64,000 nt of DNA from Globodera rostochiensis (Eukaryota; Nematoda; Chromadorea; Rhabditida; Heteroderidae), in assembly GCA_018350325.1 (NCBI GenBank), contig JAEVLN010000001.1, forward strand, positions 1,353,501 to 1,417,500, written 5' to 3'. A program made the position numbers and the translations under genes. Below the pieces are notes generated by a model, which saw only the letters and a program-made list of their open reading frames with translations, did no database searches and was not told the DNA's origin. This document shows, piece after piece, positions 14,201 through 25,000 of this stretch; position 1 is the first letter of the stretch, and the number at the start of each line of letters is the position of its first letter.

Positions 14201-17200
14201 CTTGGCATATTTTAAAAAATGCTTTGAAATGAGAGATTTTAATCAAATAGATTTTCGTCGGCGACCTGATCTCCAATTCGTACAAGCACTTCGCAGACAC
14301 ATTTACCAACGATACAATTGAAAGGCTGAGACTGAAACATCGACTGAAGGTGGTGCAGAATTTGGAGGACAGTCAGGTCCGTCCAATTTCTTTTGACCCA
14401 CGATGTTTAACCCTCTATTTTTGCTTCACAACTGATTCGGATCAGGTCATGCATGTCCTTGTATTGTTTTTTTGTCATCAGATGAAGTCCATTGTGAAGA
14501 GCGTGGGCCGCGAGTGCCGTCTCCGATCGGACGAGCTGTGCTGCCTGTACAACGTGGTACGGCAGGAACATTTGTTGACATGGCGTTCCCGGCTGAACAC
14601 CACCACCGCCCAGCACAAAAAGACATCGACAGAGGAACGCAAAATGGGCGGCCGCGCTGGCGTTGAACGGTGAAAAAGAAACTCGGGGAGAAAATTTAAT
14701 ATTTGGAATCATATTCGCATACTTAGTATTTAATTAATATTTATTGACAAAATTTTGGTGATTAAAGGCCTCGCATTGACTCGTGTCTTCAGTCTCAGTA
14801 TCGGCTGGACTTTGAACTGTTTGCCCAAATTTTGAGCCGGTTTCTGCCCTGGCAGCCAGCTGACGAAATTTTTTATGTTCGCGCTTTTCGGGTGCACCTT
14901 TATTTATATTTAATTGAATTTTGTTTTTTTCTAAAGCTATTGGACATGAACGAAACCGGCATTTTGACATTTCGTGATTTGAGCTGTTTTCTTGGCACTC
15001 TGCTAAGGGGCGATCCGACCGAAAAACTCACCCTTTTGTATAGGTGATTTCTCAAGCATATTTTGTGGGGGAAAAAAAACAAAAATTGCAGGTGCCACAT
15101 TCCACCGGCATTCAACATGTCTGACCTTGATGAGCTCATTAAGGAATCGCTTTCATTCGGTAAAAAAACGAGAACAAAATGACGAGAACCGAATTTTTTT
15201 GTTTGGATTTGATTTGTATTAAGAAATTGCAATTTTTGTAAGAATTTGAAATTTTCATCATAGGAGGAGCCGAATTAGGCGTTGAAGCAGCGGACGTGTT
15301 TGGAAGCAAGGGGGCATCGCCGGAACGCAGCAAATTTAGCCCCAGGCCACCGTTGGACAACGATGAGCTTGAGCTACCTCAGGGCTCGTCTACCTCTACC
15401 GTATCTCTGTCGTCGTCCACTCTTCTCATGCAGTCGGTCAGTGACTCTACGGTAAACTTTATTTAAAAAAACTTCAATAACATTTTTACTTTAAAAGATT
15501 GGAAAATTTGATGGCGCGTCTTCCATCAATTCTTCAAATGTTGCGTTCACACGGAGTCCGTCCGCGGGCGCATTGGATCCCATTGAAACCGGCTCCTTAA
15601 AGAGCAGCACCACCGAAGCGCAAAGCGAATTTAGCGGTAGCAAACAAAAATTTATCATTTAAGTTAGGTATAATAATTTAATTTTAAAAATTACAATTGC
15701 AGATTTTTCAATTTTAAACAACAATACCAACTCTGACAACAATAAACATTTGCAAGCAAGGTTTGCGCAGCGACAAAGATTGCTTGATTCTGAGCCTGAA
15801 GGGTAGGTGGGTGGGACTGAAATGATTGGATGCTAAGTAGGGCTCACTCGGCTTGGAACCGAAACTTCGCTGCCAAGATTCTTGGTTTGATACTTTTCGA
15901 TCTCGATGCTTCTCAAGTCCAGCCTGACAAATTTTTTACACAAAATCCTTTTTATTGGATTCCATGCAAACAAATTAGTTTTCTTCATTTTTCAGCAGAT
16001 TACCATCCGTGCTCTCCTCCACAAGCCCTGTTGCCTCAATCTTTGGAACTATGCCTGGGGCACAAACATTGGAACAGATCACTCAGGTGGAAAAATAAAT
16101 TCATACAACTTTTTAAAATAGAATTTATGCAGACAAATTATTCTGCTCGTTCTCTCTCAGGTCCAATTCATCCAGTTCTGGAAGACCTTCTACGACATGG
16201 CGGGCAGCATCAGCGGCACATTGTCGTCATCGCTCGAAACGATGGAATCCAACAGTGCCAACGGCACAAACGAAGACGAATGCGAGACGGCTATGCCAGC
16301 GGAGGAGGAGGATGCGCAGCTGTTTCACGCACTTTCTTATGTGGGCACGCTGCTGTTGCAGTTGGGCGAGGCGCATCGGAGTCGGAGGTGTTTAGAAAAT
16401 TATTTTTTGAAACTAAAAATGCAAGAGGAAAAAGTTTGGTTTATTTTGCAATGCGCACAATATGTATTTAAGAGAGGAAGTTGAGCGTCAAATTGTTGAA
16501 GCATTGGGCGAAGAGGCAAAAGCTTTGATTGTTCTGTCACAGGATGACGCCTACATCGGCAATAATAATGGCGAGGAACAACCGAGGCCGACAAGCAGTA
16601 TCAGCACGAGCAGCAAGGCGGGAGACTTGAACTCATGGTGAAATCGCAAAATACTCCGATACTGAGGAAAAATTATTCAATTTTTTTAGCAATCCCTTAA
16701 GGGCAGGGTTACCAGATCTGAGGGTTTAGCATCATTTTGTGACTTTTTGATACTCTGATGAAGTTAACTTTTTAAAATAAGGTTAAGTCTTATTTTCTGG
16801 TTTTTTTTTGATGATTTTTGTGGCTTTCGGAAATTTTATTAATTTTTATTTTACTTAATTAACGAAATATTTCCTCAAAGACAGATCGCAAACGAGAGAA
16901 AAAAAGTAGCTGCAAAATGACCACATTTTGAAATTTGGTTGCAAATCTTTTAACAAAAGCTCACAATCTGGGAACCCTACTTAAGGGTATTTCAAATTCC
17001 TCAAGGGGGGGGGGATAATTCAAATTTTAACAATCCTCCCATTTTCAGCATAAATGACGCCGAATGGCGTCTGAGCCTGGGTAAGTGCGGTAAACGATCA
17101 AAGACGCGTTTAATAATAATTTTAAAAAAGATTTTACAGACTTTAGTGAATTGTTTTAAGGGCAAATTGTGGCGACAGTATTGGCCAACGCAACATTGGC

Positions 17201-17414
17201 ACAAATTTTTGAGCGAAGTTACCCGCTGAAGCAACGACAGCGACGAAGCGCCACCGATGCTACTACGGCACAGGAAGGAAAATGTGAATATAGAAAACAA
17301 TTTTTTTTTTGCCATTTTAGTCCTTTACACTTTTATTTTTGGCAAAAAAAAAAGTTTCGGGACACAAATTTTTGGTCGATTTTTGCTTTTTTCTGCTATC
17401 CATTGACAGCTTAA
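2296..17414 (+). CDS. TBC1D8/9-type Rab GTPase-activating protein (GRAM-TBC-EF-hand), 5' partial
   Basis: Predicted to stimulate GTP hydrolysis by Rab proteins in membrane traffic. Exons: 2296-2352, 2411-2510, 2568-2666, 2797-2895, 12557-12702, 12752-12822, 12897-13127, 13185-13234, 13318-13377, 13443-13506, 13586-13697, 13854-13914, 13961-14101, 14251-14376, 14482-14669, 14768-14891, 14937-15043, 15092-15159, 15264-15451, 15498-15636, 15703-15802, 15996-16086, 16161-16387, 16473-16637, 17049-17080, 17161-17414. Together they give about 1,032 codons with every junction in phase. The first four exons are a second GRAM domain ([13 protein letters not shown]). The TBC core has [17 protein letters not shown], the arginine-finger region (ALRRILT), [12 protein letters not shown] with the catalytic glutamine, and [17 protein letters not shown]. 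An EF-hand-like segment ([12 protein letters not shown]) and the family's C-terminal block follow. The first GRAM domain and start codon were not found. The last codons are uncertain. Intron 4 holds a satellite. Confidence 0.9.
2990..12495. repeat. T-rich tandem satellite array filling a TBC-gene intron
   Basis: The array has more than 100 related monomers. Each is built from the modules CCAAATGTTTTTGCCAAACA, CGGACTGTTTATTGCGTTTT, a TTTTTGCATTTTTCTGG block, TTGTTTTCAGATTTTACAC and a CGTTTTCCCAC block. Monomers are about 72-90 bp. The shorter ones lack the TTTTTGCATTTTT module. Longer composite units are repeated too: a unit containing CTTGGCATAATTATTATTTT recurs near 3544, 4349, 4788, 5362, 5688, 6606 and 9668, with one 439-bp spacing. 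Long open frames on both strands are by-products of stop-poor T-rich repeats and are not genes. The array lies wholly inside the intron 2896-12556. Confidence 0.95.
10495..11475. repeat. degenerate, homopolymer-rich segment of the satellite
   Basis: Satellite words are still recognisable here (CCAAATGTTTTTGCCAAA, TTTGTTTTCTGATTTTA), but they are full of insertions and deletions and long T runs. The arrays on both sides are nearly identical to each other (10130-10333 and 11498-11701 encode the same 67-codon frame). This is either an old decayed block or poorly corrected read sequence. Confidence 0.75.
16694..16987. mobile_element. MITE-like element with imperfect terminal inverted repeats, in a TBC intron
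   Basis: The left end CCCTTAAGGGCAGGGTTACC (16694 on) is the imperfect inverse of the right end ATCTGGGAACCCTACTTAAGGG (to 16987). The 294-bp interior is AT-rich and noncoding. It lies in the intron between exons 16473-16637 and 17049-17080. Target-site duplications are not obvious. Confidence 0.55.
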
Positions 17415-18838
17415 TTTTCAAAAGTTAGAACCTTAAAGGATTTTGCATCTTTTGGGGTGCCAAGTAAAATTTGAATTTAAATTTTGTCGCGAATTTTTAT
17501 TGCTTCATTTTATTCTCTCAATCCGGAATCTAGAATAACGAAAGTTTTCACACTTTTATTCGATACAAAATTTCAGACATTTCTTCATCACTGCCAACAC
17601 AATGAGTCGCCTCAAAGTCAACTCGAAATGCCAAAAATATGCGACTTCAACAAATTTTATGTCTCCTGGGAACCAAATCAAGCAAGACCCGCAGCACATT
17701 TCTGTCCCCATTTATATAATATTCTCGGCACAATCATCGAAGGCAAAACTAAAAACTAAGCTTTCTTTTGCTTTTATATTCATTAAAAGTCGCCCTTAAA
17801 AGTCGCCCAAATATTTAAACTTTTAAATCTGACTTTTTTCTTCACATTTTTGCCTTAAATCAATCAATCAATCTGTTTCTGTATGCCCACGCCACAGTTA
17901 GCCCATTTTGATTTTATCCCGTAGTGTCTTACTGTACCACTAGCAAGGATGTGCTCTCTGATCGCCTATTTAAAAATCAGATTCTGATCGCAAAAAAATA
18001 AACAGAAATCAAAAAACAGAATTCTGGTGCCCAAAACCAGAAATTCTGACAGGTCAGAACAGCACATCCCTGCTACCCAACCCACTATTCCCTTTCAACG
18101 CCGTGACGAGTGTATTGTAATTTTTGCTTCGGTGCCTTTGCTCCGCCGATTACTTTTCCATGTAATTTAATTACTAATTCCTGAATTTCTTTTTTTATAT
18201 TTTATCAATTTAATGTGTAAACTATTGCTTGCTTATCATTCATCCTGAACGATAAATTTGTAGTTATAAAATTTTACTCCAAAAATTTAAAAATGACAAA
18301 ACTTAGTAAAAAAGGCTGCTGCGGTTTGTGCAATTAAATAGATAGGTTCTAAAACCCCTCAAAAAAGCAGTTTAATTTTCTAAATGAACAACTTTTCTCG
18401 GTTTTGTAAAATATTCGAATATCGATCTTAAGCAGTGGCATTTTGGTCCTCAATTTTGGGATTATTTTTGGAAATTGTATGTCAATTTTTAGGGGTGCAT
18501 GTTTAAAAAAAAGTCTTTAACAAAATAGGTAATCGATCTAAAGAGAAAGGCGCCTGCCCATTCAAAGATCCCATAAATCTTCCCGAATCATCACTCATTT
18601 CCTCCCCACGGGGAGCAAATTTTGACAGGTTCTAATTACTTGAGGACATTGCTTTAGGGCATTTATCGATTTTTTTGCTAAAGTAAATCGATTTTTACAA
18701 AATGAAATGACATTTTTACTTTTAGGTTAATTTTGATAAAAGCTTTTTAGGCCTAAAAATTGTTCAAAGAAAATCAGGGACAAATTTTCCCATTTCTTTC
18801 ATCTTTAAAACAAAAGTCCCAAATTTTGGCTCTTTTTA
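17415..18838. other. intergenic; one weak open stretch at about 17576-17759
   Basis: Mostly AT-rich noncoding sequence. After a TTTCAG at about 17571-17576 a frame stays open for some 60 codons (contains NKFYVSWEPNQARPA) to a stop at 17759. It could be an alternative last exon of the TBC gene, but it matches nothing recalled from the family. Confidence 0.3.
17941..18075. mobile_element. short (135-bp) terminal-inverted-repeat element
   Basis: TAGCAAGGATGTGCT at 17941-17955 and AGCACATCCCTGCTA at 18061-18075 are inverse copies with one mismatch. The AT-rich interior has no coding potential. AGGATGTG and ACATCCCTGCT fragments recur near 48.39 and 59.33 kb. Confidence 0.5.
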
Positions 18839-19840
18839 ATGCCAAAATCCGACGCCACTGGCAACAACAATAACTACAATAAGCGGCTCGAGAAGCATAT
18901 TCCGACGTTGGCATTTTTGTTGCCCACCAAAAATCCCAGCAAACGCCTCTTCAAAGGCCAAAGCTTTATCAATTTGCCGCCACCGTCGCGAATTGAGCAA
19001 AACGGTGGCGAATTTTAAATACATCTTTTAAAATTTAATTTGAGAAATAAAATTTAAAATAAAATTACACTATGGACAAATTTAAAAATGCAATTTTACA
19101 CTGTTTCTAAATTGAAATGTAATTTTCTCGTAAAAAAATTAATTCGTTTTTAATTGCTTTTACCCATCAAGCATTGTAGCTAATTACTGTTTGTACACAT
19201 TGTAATGTTTCCATGGAATCCGTTCAGTTTTGTGACGTGGGAAAAAATTAATCATTTTTTGTTTATAAACTGTTAAACTGAATGGCTTAGAACTCAGACT
19301 TTTACGAACTTACTATTAGGTTAAAGTTTCCAGTCTTTTCTTGAAGTTCCAAAAAATGTTATTATATTAAAAAATGGTTTGAATTAATCATAATTAATTT
19401 TAAATAGCTAATCCTTCTTCATTTTGAAACATTTAAATTGGGTTTAATAAAAAAATTTTGCTAATTTATTTGAACTAGGGTGAAGCAATGAAAAGCCGGG
19501 AATTTATTGGGCTCAAAACCTATAGGATTTTGGTAGCGGAAATTTCCTGGTCCGGGAATTTTGCTTCACCCTAATTTGGACCTTTCCAGCTCTTCTGCTC
19601 AGCGCCTCGTCGTTGTCCCATCGGCGGGTGAGCTCCAGCGAAAAATTTGCCAATTACATGAGTTCCTCGCCGCCAGGTCAAATTTAATTTAATTATGTTT
19701 TCTGTTGTTTTCTTTCAGATTCTTCCGCCTCGTGCAGCAGCTTTGGCTTAGTCGACAATTTTGCCGCTTCCCAAGGAGTGCCGCAGCGTGCGGTCACTGT
19801 CCGTGTCGCGACACGGCAATTTTTTTTTGTTAAAAAATAA
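18839..19840 (+). CDS. small serine-rich protein of unknown function (about 124 aa, 3 exons)
   Basis: Not recognised. Exons 18839-19004, 19590-19676 and 19719-19840 join in phase and total 125 codons including the stop. The start ATG at 18839 opens a frame beginning MPKSDATGNNNNYNKRLEKH. The middle exon is Ser/Arg-rich (SASSLSHRRVSSSEKFANYM). The last exon begins DSSASCSSFGLVDNFAASQG and ends in a run of Phe and Lys that may really be noncoding. The first donor (GTGGCG) is weak. No signal peptide or membrane segment is evident. The gene sits between the TBC and Kv-channel genes on the same strand. It could instead be 5' exons of a longer transcript. Good codon texture supports expression, but no homologue was recalled. 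Confidence 0.45.
19476..19573. mobile_element. 98-bp MITE with perfect 12-bp inverted ends
   Basis: TAGGGTGAAGCA at 19476-19487 is exactly inverted at 19562-19573 (TGCTTCACCCTA). The interior contains sub-repeats (CCGGGAATTT / CCGGGAATTTT). It ends 16 bases before the acceptor of the second exon of the small gene at 18839-19840. Confidence 0.65.
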
Positions 19841-21494
19841 AAACAACAAAATTAGTGTTAACATAACACTTATAATGCACGACAAGATCGTTTGTTAATA
19901 GGTAATCAACCACCTTCTTCCAGAACGAAATATGAACCCGTCAAATATTTTTTGACAAATCCCCGACAAATTGATCAGCCAATCTCATCACATTTGTGCG
20001 TCGGACAACTGACTTTGTGTTTAAAAAAGACTTAAAGTTTATGTGTTTTCACATTTTGGATTTCATTATTTTTATTCATATAATTACATAATTAATTCTC
20101 CTTTTCTTTTCCTGCCCAATTTCTTGTTTTTTACATGATGTGGTGCATTTCTGAGCAGAAATTTTTTTTTGAAGGATCTTGACAAGAATAATTCGAATTT
20201 CCTAAAATATGCTTTTGCCATTTTTTTCCTTATTCATTTTCATTCTTTAGTCCTTCCTTTTCTTTGCACTCTCTTTTCTCCTTTCTCTCCTCCCCCCTCC
20301 GTTTTATCAATTAAAAGTGCACAAAATACCCCTCCCCCCCCCCCTCTCCCCCCTCGCCATATATGCCGCCGACCCTTCCCGCGGTTCCGTTTCCCCCACC
20401 CCACTCCGGCCACAATATTAATGAGTCAGAGCCAACCCCTTACATTAGGCCCTGAATTGTTGGCATTCTGTCCTCTCATATTCATGCATTCAAACAAACA
20501 AAAATGCATTTAACAAATGGCACTTTCAAATTCATCTAATTTTTTAAAATTAAAACGAAACCGATTGATCTTATTTGTAGCCAAAAATATTGTGAATTTT
20601 TTAATGAATTTTAAATCTTTTCCGTTTCTCACCACAATTTTCTCGTGAAATATTTCACGGTCGCCGATGCGTGTGCCCTTGCAGCTGTCAAAAGAATGCC
20701 CTCTCCGGCGACAAATTTAATATAACCCGCCCGCCGCTGGTTCTTTCTCTTTTCTTTTATTATACGCCTTTGGACAAGAAAAAAACGCCCGAGGGGAAAA
20801 AGTTGAAGATTTGTAACCTTTGACGATAAAAAGCGAATTATTTGAAAAAAGTCATGACCTTTTTAGGCAATTTTTATTAAAAATATGCAAAAAATGTTGT
20901 CCGCTATTTTATGTGTGTATTTGTCCAAAATTGTGAGATTTATGTGCCACCGCGGTCGTTTGCTTAAATAAACGGCCAAAATTTGATTTTGGCGCCACTT
21001 TCGGTGCTTTGTTTTCGCTATTCTTTTAGTGGCTGTGCCCGCTAAATTTAATTATTTCTCTGAAAACGAATTTGCCCTTTCCCGAACAAAACATGACTAC
21101 TTTTGTTTGCCTCTCACTTCATTTTTTACGAATTTGTTTTGCTAAATAAATTCTTTTTAAATTTTGAGTAAATAAGATATTTAAATTCAGCCTTAATTTG
21201 TGGGATTATTTTGTTATTATGCATTTATTAATACTGTATTATATATGTTAATATAAGTGAAAAGATAAAGTTTGCTACTCTCAGGGAATAGGTTTTCTCT
21301 TTTTTTTTGTTTATAATTTTTTTGTAAATGAAAAATGCCTCTTCCCCTGCTGGAGGTGAGGGATTATCTTGTGCTCTAAGGCTAATCTCTCCTTCTCAAA
21401 AAATTCAATTAGTGGTGGGGTGCCTCGCGGGGCTTTTTGGTGATGTGACATAATATAATTTGACTAAATTAAATTTTTGTTTTAAAAGTTTCAG
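19841..21494. other. intergenic, nothing convincing
   Basis: AT-rich sequence with poly-C/CT runs near 20281-20350. The 114-codon plus frame at 20169-20513 is driven by these C-rich runs and is not considered a gene. This interval probably contains the regulatory region of the Kv-channel gene, but no element was recognised. Confidence 0.4.
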
Positions 21495-21694
21495 CCGTCT
21501 TCTCCATCCATCCCATTCACACGGTTGCATGTCCGTGCCGAATCCACGACATCATTCTTCGCCAGTGTTGCGGCCTGAACAATCGCCACTCGCTGTGTCC
21601 CCCCATCGACAAATTGTTCGAAAATATTCTTTTACCAATTCAAATTGATTTTGGGCCAAAGCCAAGTTTAGAAACGATGTCAAGCGAGAGCTAA
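21495..21694 (+). CDS. possible exon upstream of the Kv-channel gene
   Basis: After GTTTCAG at 21488-21494 a frame is open to a stop at 21694, including PCRIHDIILRQCCGLNN and ending PSLETMSSES. A second frame is also open for much of it. A further open block follows an acceptor at 21802 (MTGEDDGVEKILLAEDGSKQ, acidic). Neither could be joined in phase to the first safe Kv exon, so both may be N-terminal exons of that gene or chance. Confidence 0.25.
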
Positions 21695-22029
21695 ACTAAC
21701 ATCTTCTCCATTTTAAAGCTTTCGAATAGCAATAAACTATTTTCTGCAAAAATATTCTTTAATATGCCAATTACTAATGAATTTTAGAATTTAATTTTTA
21801 GCCCATCGGACAGCCAATGACGGGTGAAGATGACGGAGTTGAAAAGATACTGCTCGCTGAGGATGGCTCTAAACAACAGGAGGAATTTGAAACGGACGAT
21901 GGGGAGGCTGGCCATGGCATTATTTCACTATTTTAATTCAATTTAAACAAATATATTTGTTTGTTTATTAGGTAGTATCAAAAATTTAATTTTTTTGTAA
22001 ATTTATTTAATTTTTTTTATCATTTTTAG

Positions 22030-25000
22030 GTCGTCCGGTTGCTGCAGCATTTTCTGCAGCGTCGGCACCGGACAAATCCTCATTAAAAAGCAGCCTAAAA
22101 GTGGAGGTGTTTTATTACATATTATTTTTTTAATTAAAATATTACTTTTCCAAGGACAAAATTTTGCGGTTGAACATTGGCGGCAGTTCCTATCGCATTC
22201 GGACAAGAAGCATTCTGAAGCACGGCGCCGATACACTTTTGGGACGGTAATTTTTTAAAATATATTTTTAATTGTTCTTCACACTACTCCCAACGTTAAT
22301 TAATAAAAAGAAAGATGCAAAAACAAATAAAGAATATTTTAAGGTAATTTTTTTAAATTATAATTGTTTTCACACTAATTAAGCGGGCAAAACTGGGGAA
22401 GCATGGACTAAGGGCCCGGGAATCCCATTGTATCGAACTCATTTAAATTCAACTTTTTATTCAAAAATTGTTTTATTGAAAACATTTTAAATTAAAAATA
22501 ATTTTCCAAAAGTTTTGTTCGAATGAATGAGCACCATCGACGGGCATGGGCGGACGCTTATTTTGAGGATGAGGACGAATATTTTTTTGAGCGCGTGCCA
22601 AGGCAAACATAATATTTTTGCAATTTTATTTTTGGTTATTTATTAAAGATATTTCGATCCTGTCTACGATTTTTATGGTGATTCATTTTTGTTATTAATT
22701 AATTTTTTTTGGTTTATTTTTAATTTTTAGCCTCTGGAAAATTGCACGTGCCGAAGGATTTGTGCTTTGACAAATTTATGGCAGAGGTCAGAATTTTTGC
22801 AATTTTCAAAATGTTTATTTTTTTATAATTACAATTTTTTGGACTTACCTGAATAATAAATTAAATAGGCAAAGTTTCCAGTGTTAAATTTTGAAGGATT
22901 TTTGGTACTTTTCGGTTATGCGCCCGCAGATTCAAATTTTTAATAAAAAGGCAACAAAAGGGCGCTGGGATCATATATGGGGTTTTCACGGGTGCTGATC
23001 ACGAATCTGACAACATGTTTATTGAAAATCTATAATTTTTGATTTTTTGTTTTTTTCCATTAATTAGCTAAAACCGCTTTAGGCCTAAGCCACCCTGGCT
23101 TGGAGTTCGTTAGGCTTAGGGTTCTTTATTAGAATCTTTAGTTTGGGGTTTTTCATTTTTTGATTTTGGAGGCTTTTCTCTCTCATCGAATTTTTTGTTG
23201 GGTCCCAGAGTGTAAACCCCGGCTTAGGGTTCATTAAGCTTGGGCCTAAGCCACCCTGGCGTGCGGGCGCATAACCGAAAAGTACCGGTTTTTTGGTTGT
23301 TTCAAATTTTATCGAATTTTAGCTCCGATTTTGGGCGGTTTCGAAGGCTAAAATGAACGATTGTTGTTCTCCATTCGCCCAATATTGTCTCATCAAAAAA
23401 TCGCAGCATTTTGACACACCGGTGAATATTTTGATTTTTTTTTCATATTTGAAAATTTAGTTTTAAATTTTGAATTATTTTATTCTTTTGAAATGTTAAA
23501 ACTTAAAGTTAAAATTTTTTTTTTCTAAATTTACTAGAAAAAATTAAATTGAGAAATCATAGTTATCCAAACTGCTAAATAAAAATTTGCAAAGACATTT
23601 TTCATTTAACTTTAATTTTTTTTCTCTTTATTTTTGAGTTGGATCTTGAGCGCGACCTGCCCCGTTTTATGAGGCGTTCCAAGCTGGACCCTTTAAGTGT
23701 TTTTCTGCCAAAAATTTTCCCAACAAAATTATTTTCGCATTTAACCGTTGCTTAAACTTTCCCCGAAGCCTTAAATACCGACCGAGTGTTCCCTTTATCA
23801 AACATCTCTAACTTTTACTTTTTAACACTTAAAATATTTTCAAAAATTAATTTCCCTGTTTTCTTGTGCTTAGCCCCCCGCGTTTAACCAATTTTTGCCG
23901 AATATTAACACACGAAAATTTTGTTAAAAACAAATGAAATTTTTGCACTTTGCAGGAGAAGGACCATTTCATAGGCCTGCGATGTTCCAAAGTTCGACGA
24001 CGGCTTTGGCTGATTTTAGAAGGTCGAAAGAATTTTTAATTTATTATTTTTACCTTATTTAAAGTTAAGGTCATTCCCGCTCAAAATGGTGGAAATTCTT
24101 CGAAATCACTTCGACTTCGTACGCATTTTATTTACTTTTAAAAAATTTTTAAAACAAAAGTTTTGTGGTCCTTTCCATCACCGCACTGATTTTGGCATCG
24201 ATGCCTGAATTTCAGGTGCCCGATCTGTCCACTCAGGGAGGGCAGAGGTAAAATGAACATAATTAAACTAATTGTTTGTAATTAGTAGAAGATACCTTAT
24301 TTTCGATAAAACAAATGCTATTAAAATTATTTTCCCCTAATTTTCAGCGGTCCTGGCACCATTTATCCGACTTATGCAAAAGCCACTGGTCACACAATTT
24401 CCACAACCACAGTAAAAAAAAATTTGTTTAAATTCTTGTAGTCTAATTTTTGCAGGTGATCAAAGCTGGCGAAGAACATCGTATTGAAATGGTTGAACAT
24501 CCGGTATTCAATTACGTGGAAAACATTTGCGGTGAAAACATACAATATTTTAATTTTTAAAATTCTAAAATTAAAGGGTTTGATTTGATAACCATTTATT
24601 TTATCTCTACTTTTGAAATATGTTTGCATTTTTTTCAGTGATTTACTTCACTTTGGAATATTTGCTGCGCTTTTGGGTGGCGCCGCAAAAAGTGATGAAT
24701 AAAATATTCAAAATTGCTTTAACTTACATAAGATAATATTTAAAAAATTTAGGCTCAATTCGTCAAGGAATTTTTGAACGTAATCGATTTGTTGGCCATT
24801 GCTCCATTCGTCTTTGAATTGATCCTCGTCTTTGTAATTAAAAATATATGAATAAACATATAATTTTTAAAATGGTATATTAAATTAACTCAGGTTGGCA
24901 TTCGGGGGGACAATGTGCGGAAAGTTCGGTAAAACATTTAACTAAAATATTTCATTTTAACCTGTACATATAATTTCCGGTGGGCCTTTCTCACTGTTCG

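Noticed and set aside
20169..20513. 114-codon plus-strand proline-rich protein
   Set aside because: The Pro run comes from C-tract sequence, with no splice sites or conservation cues.
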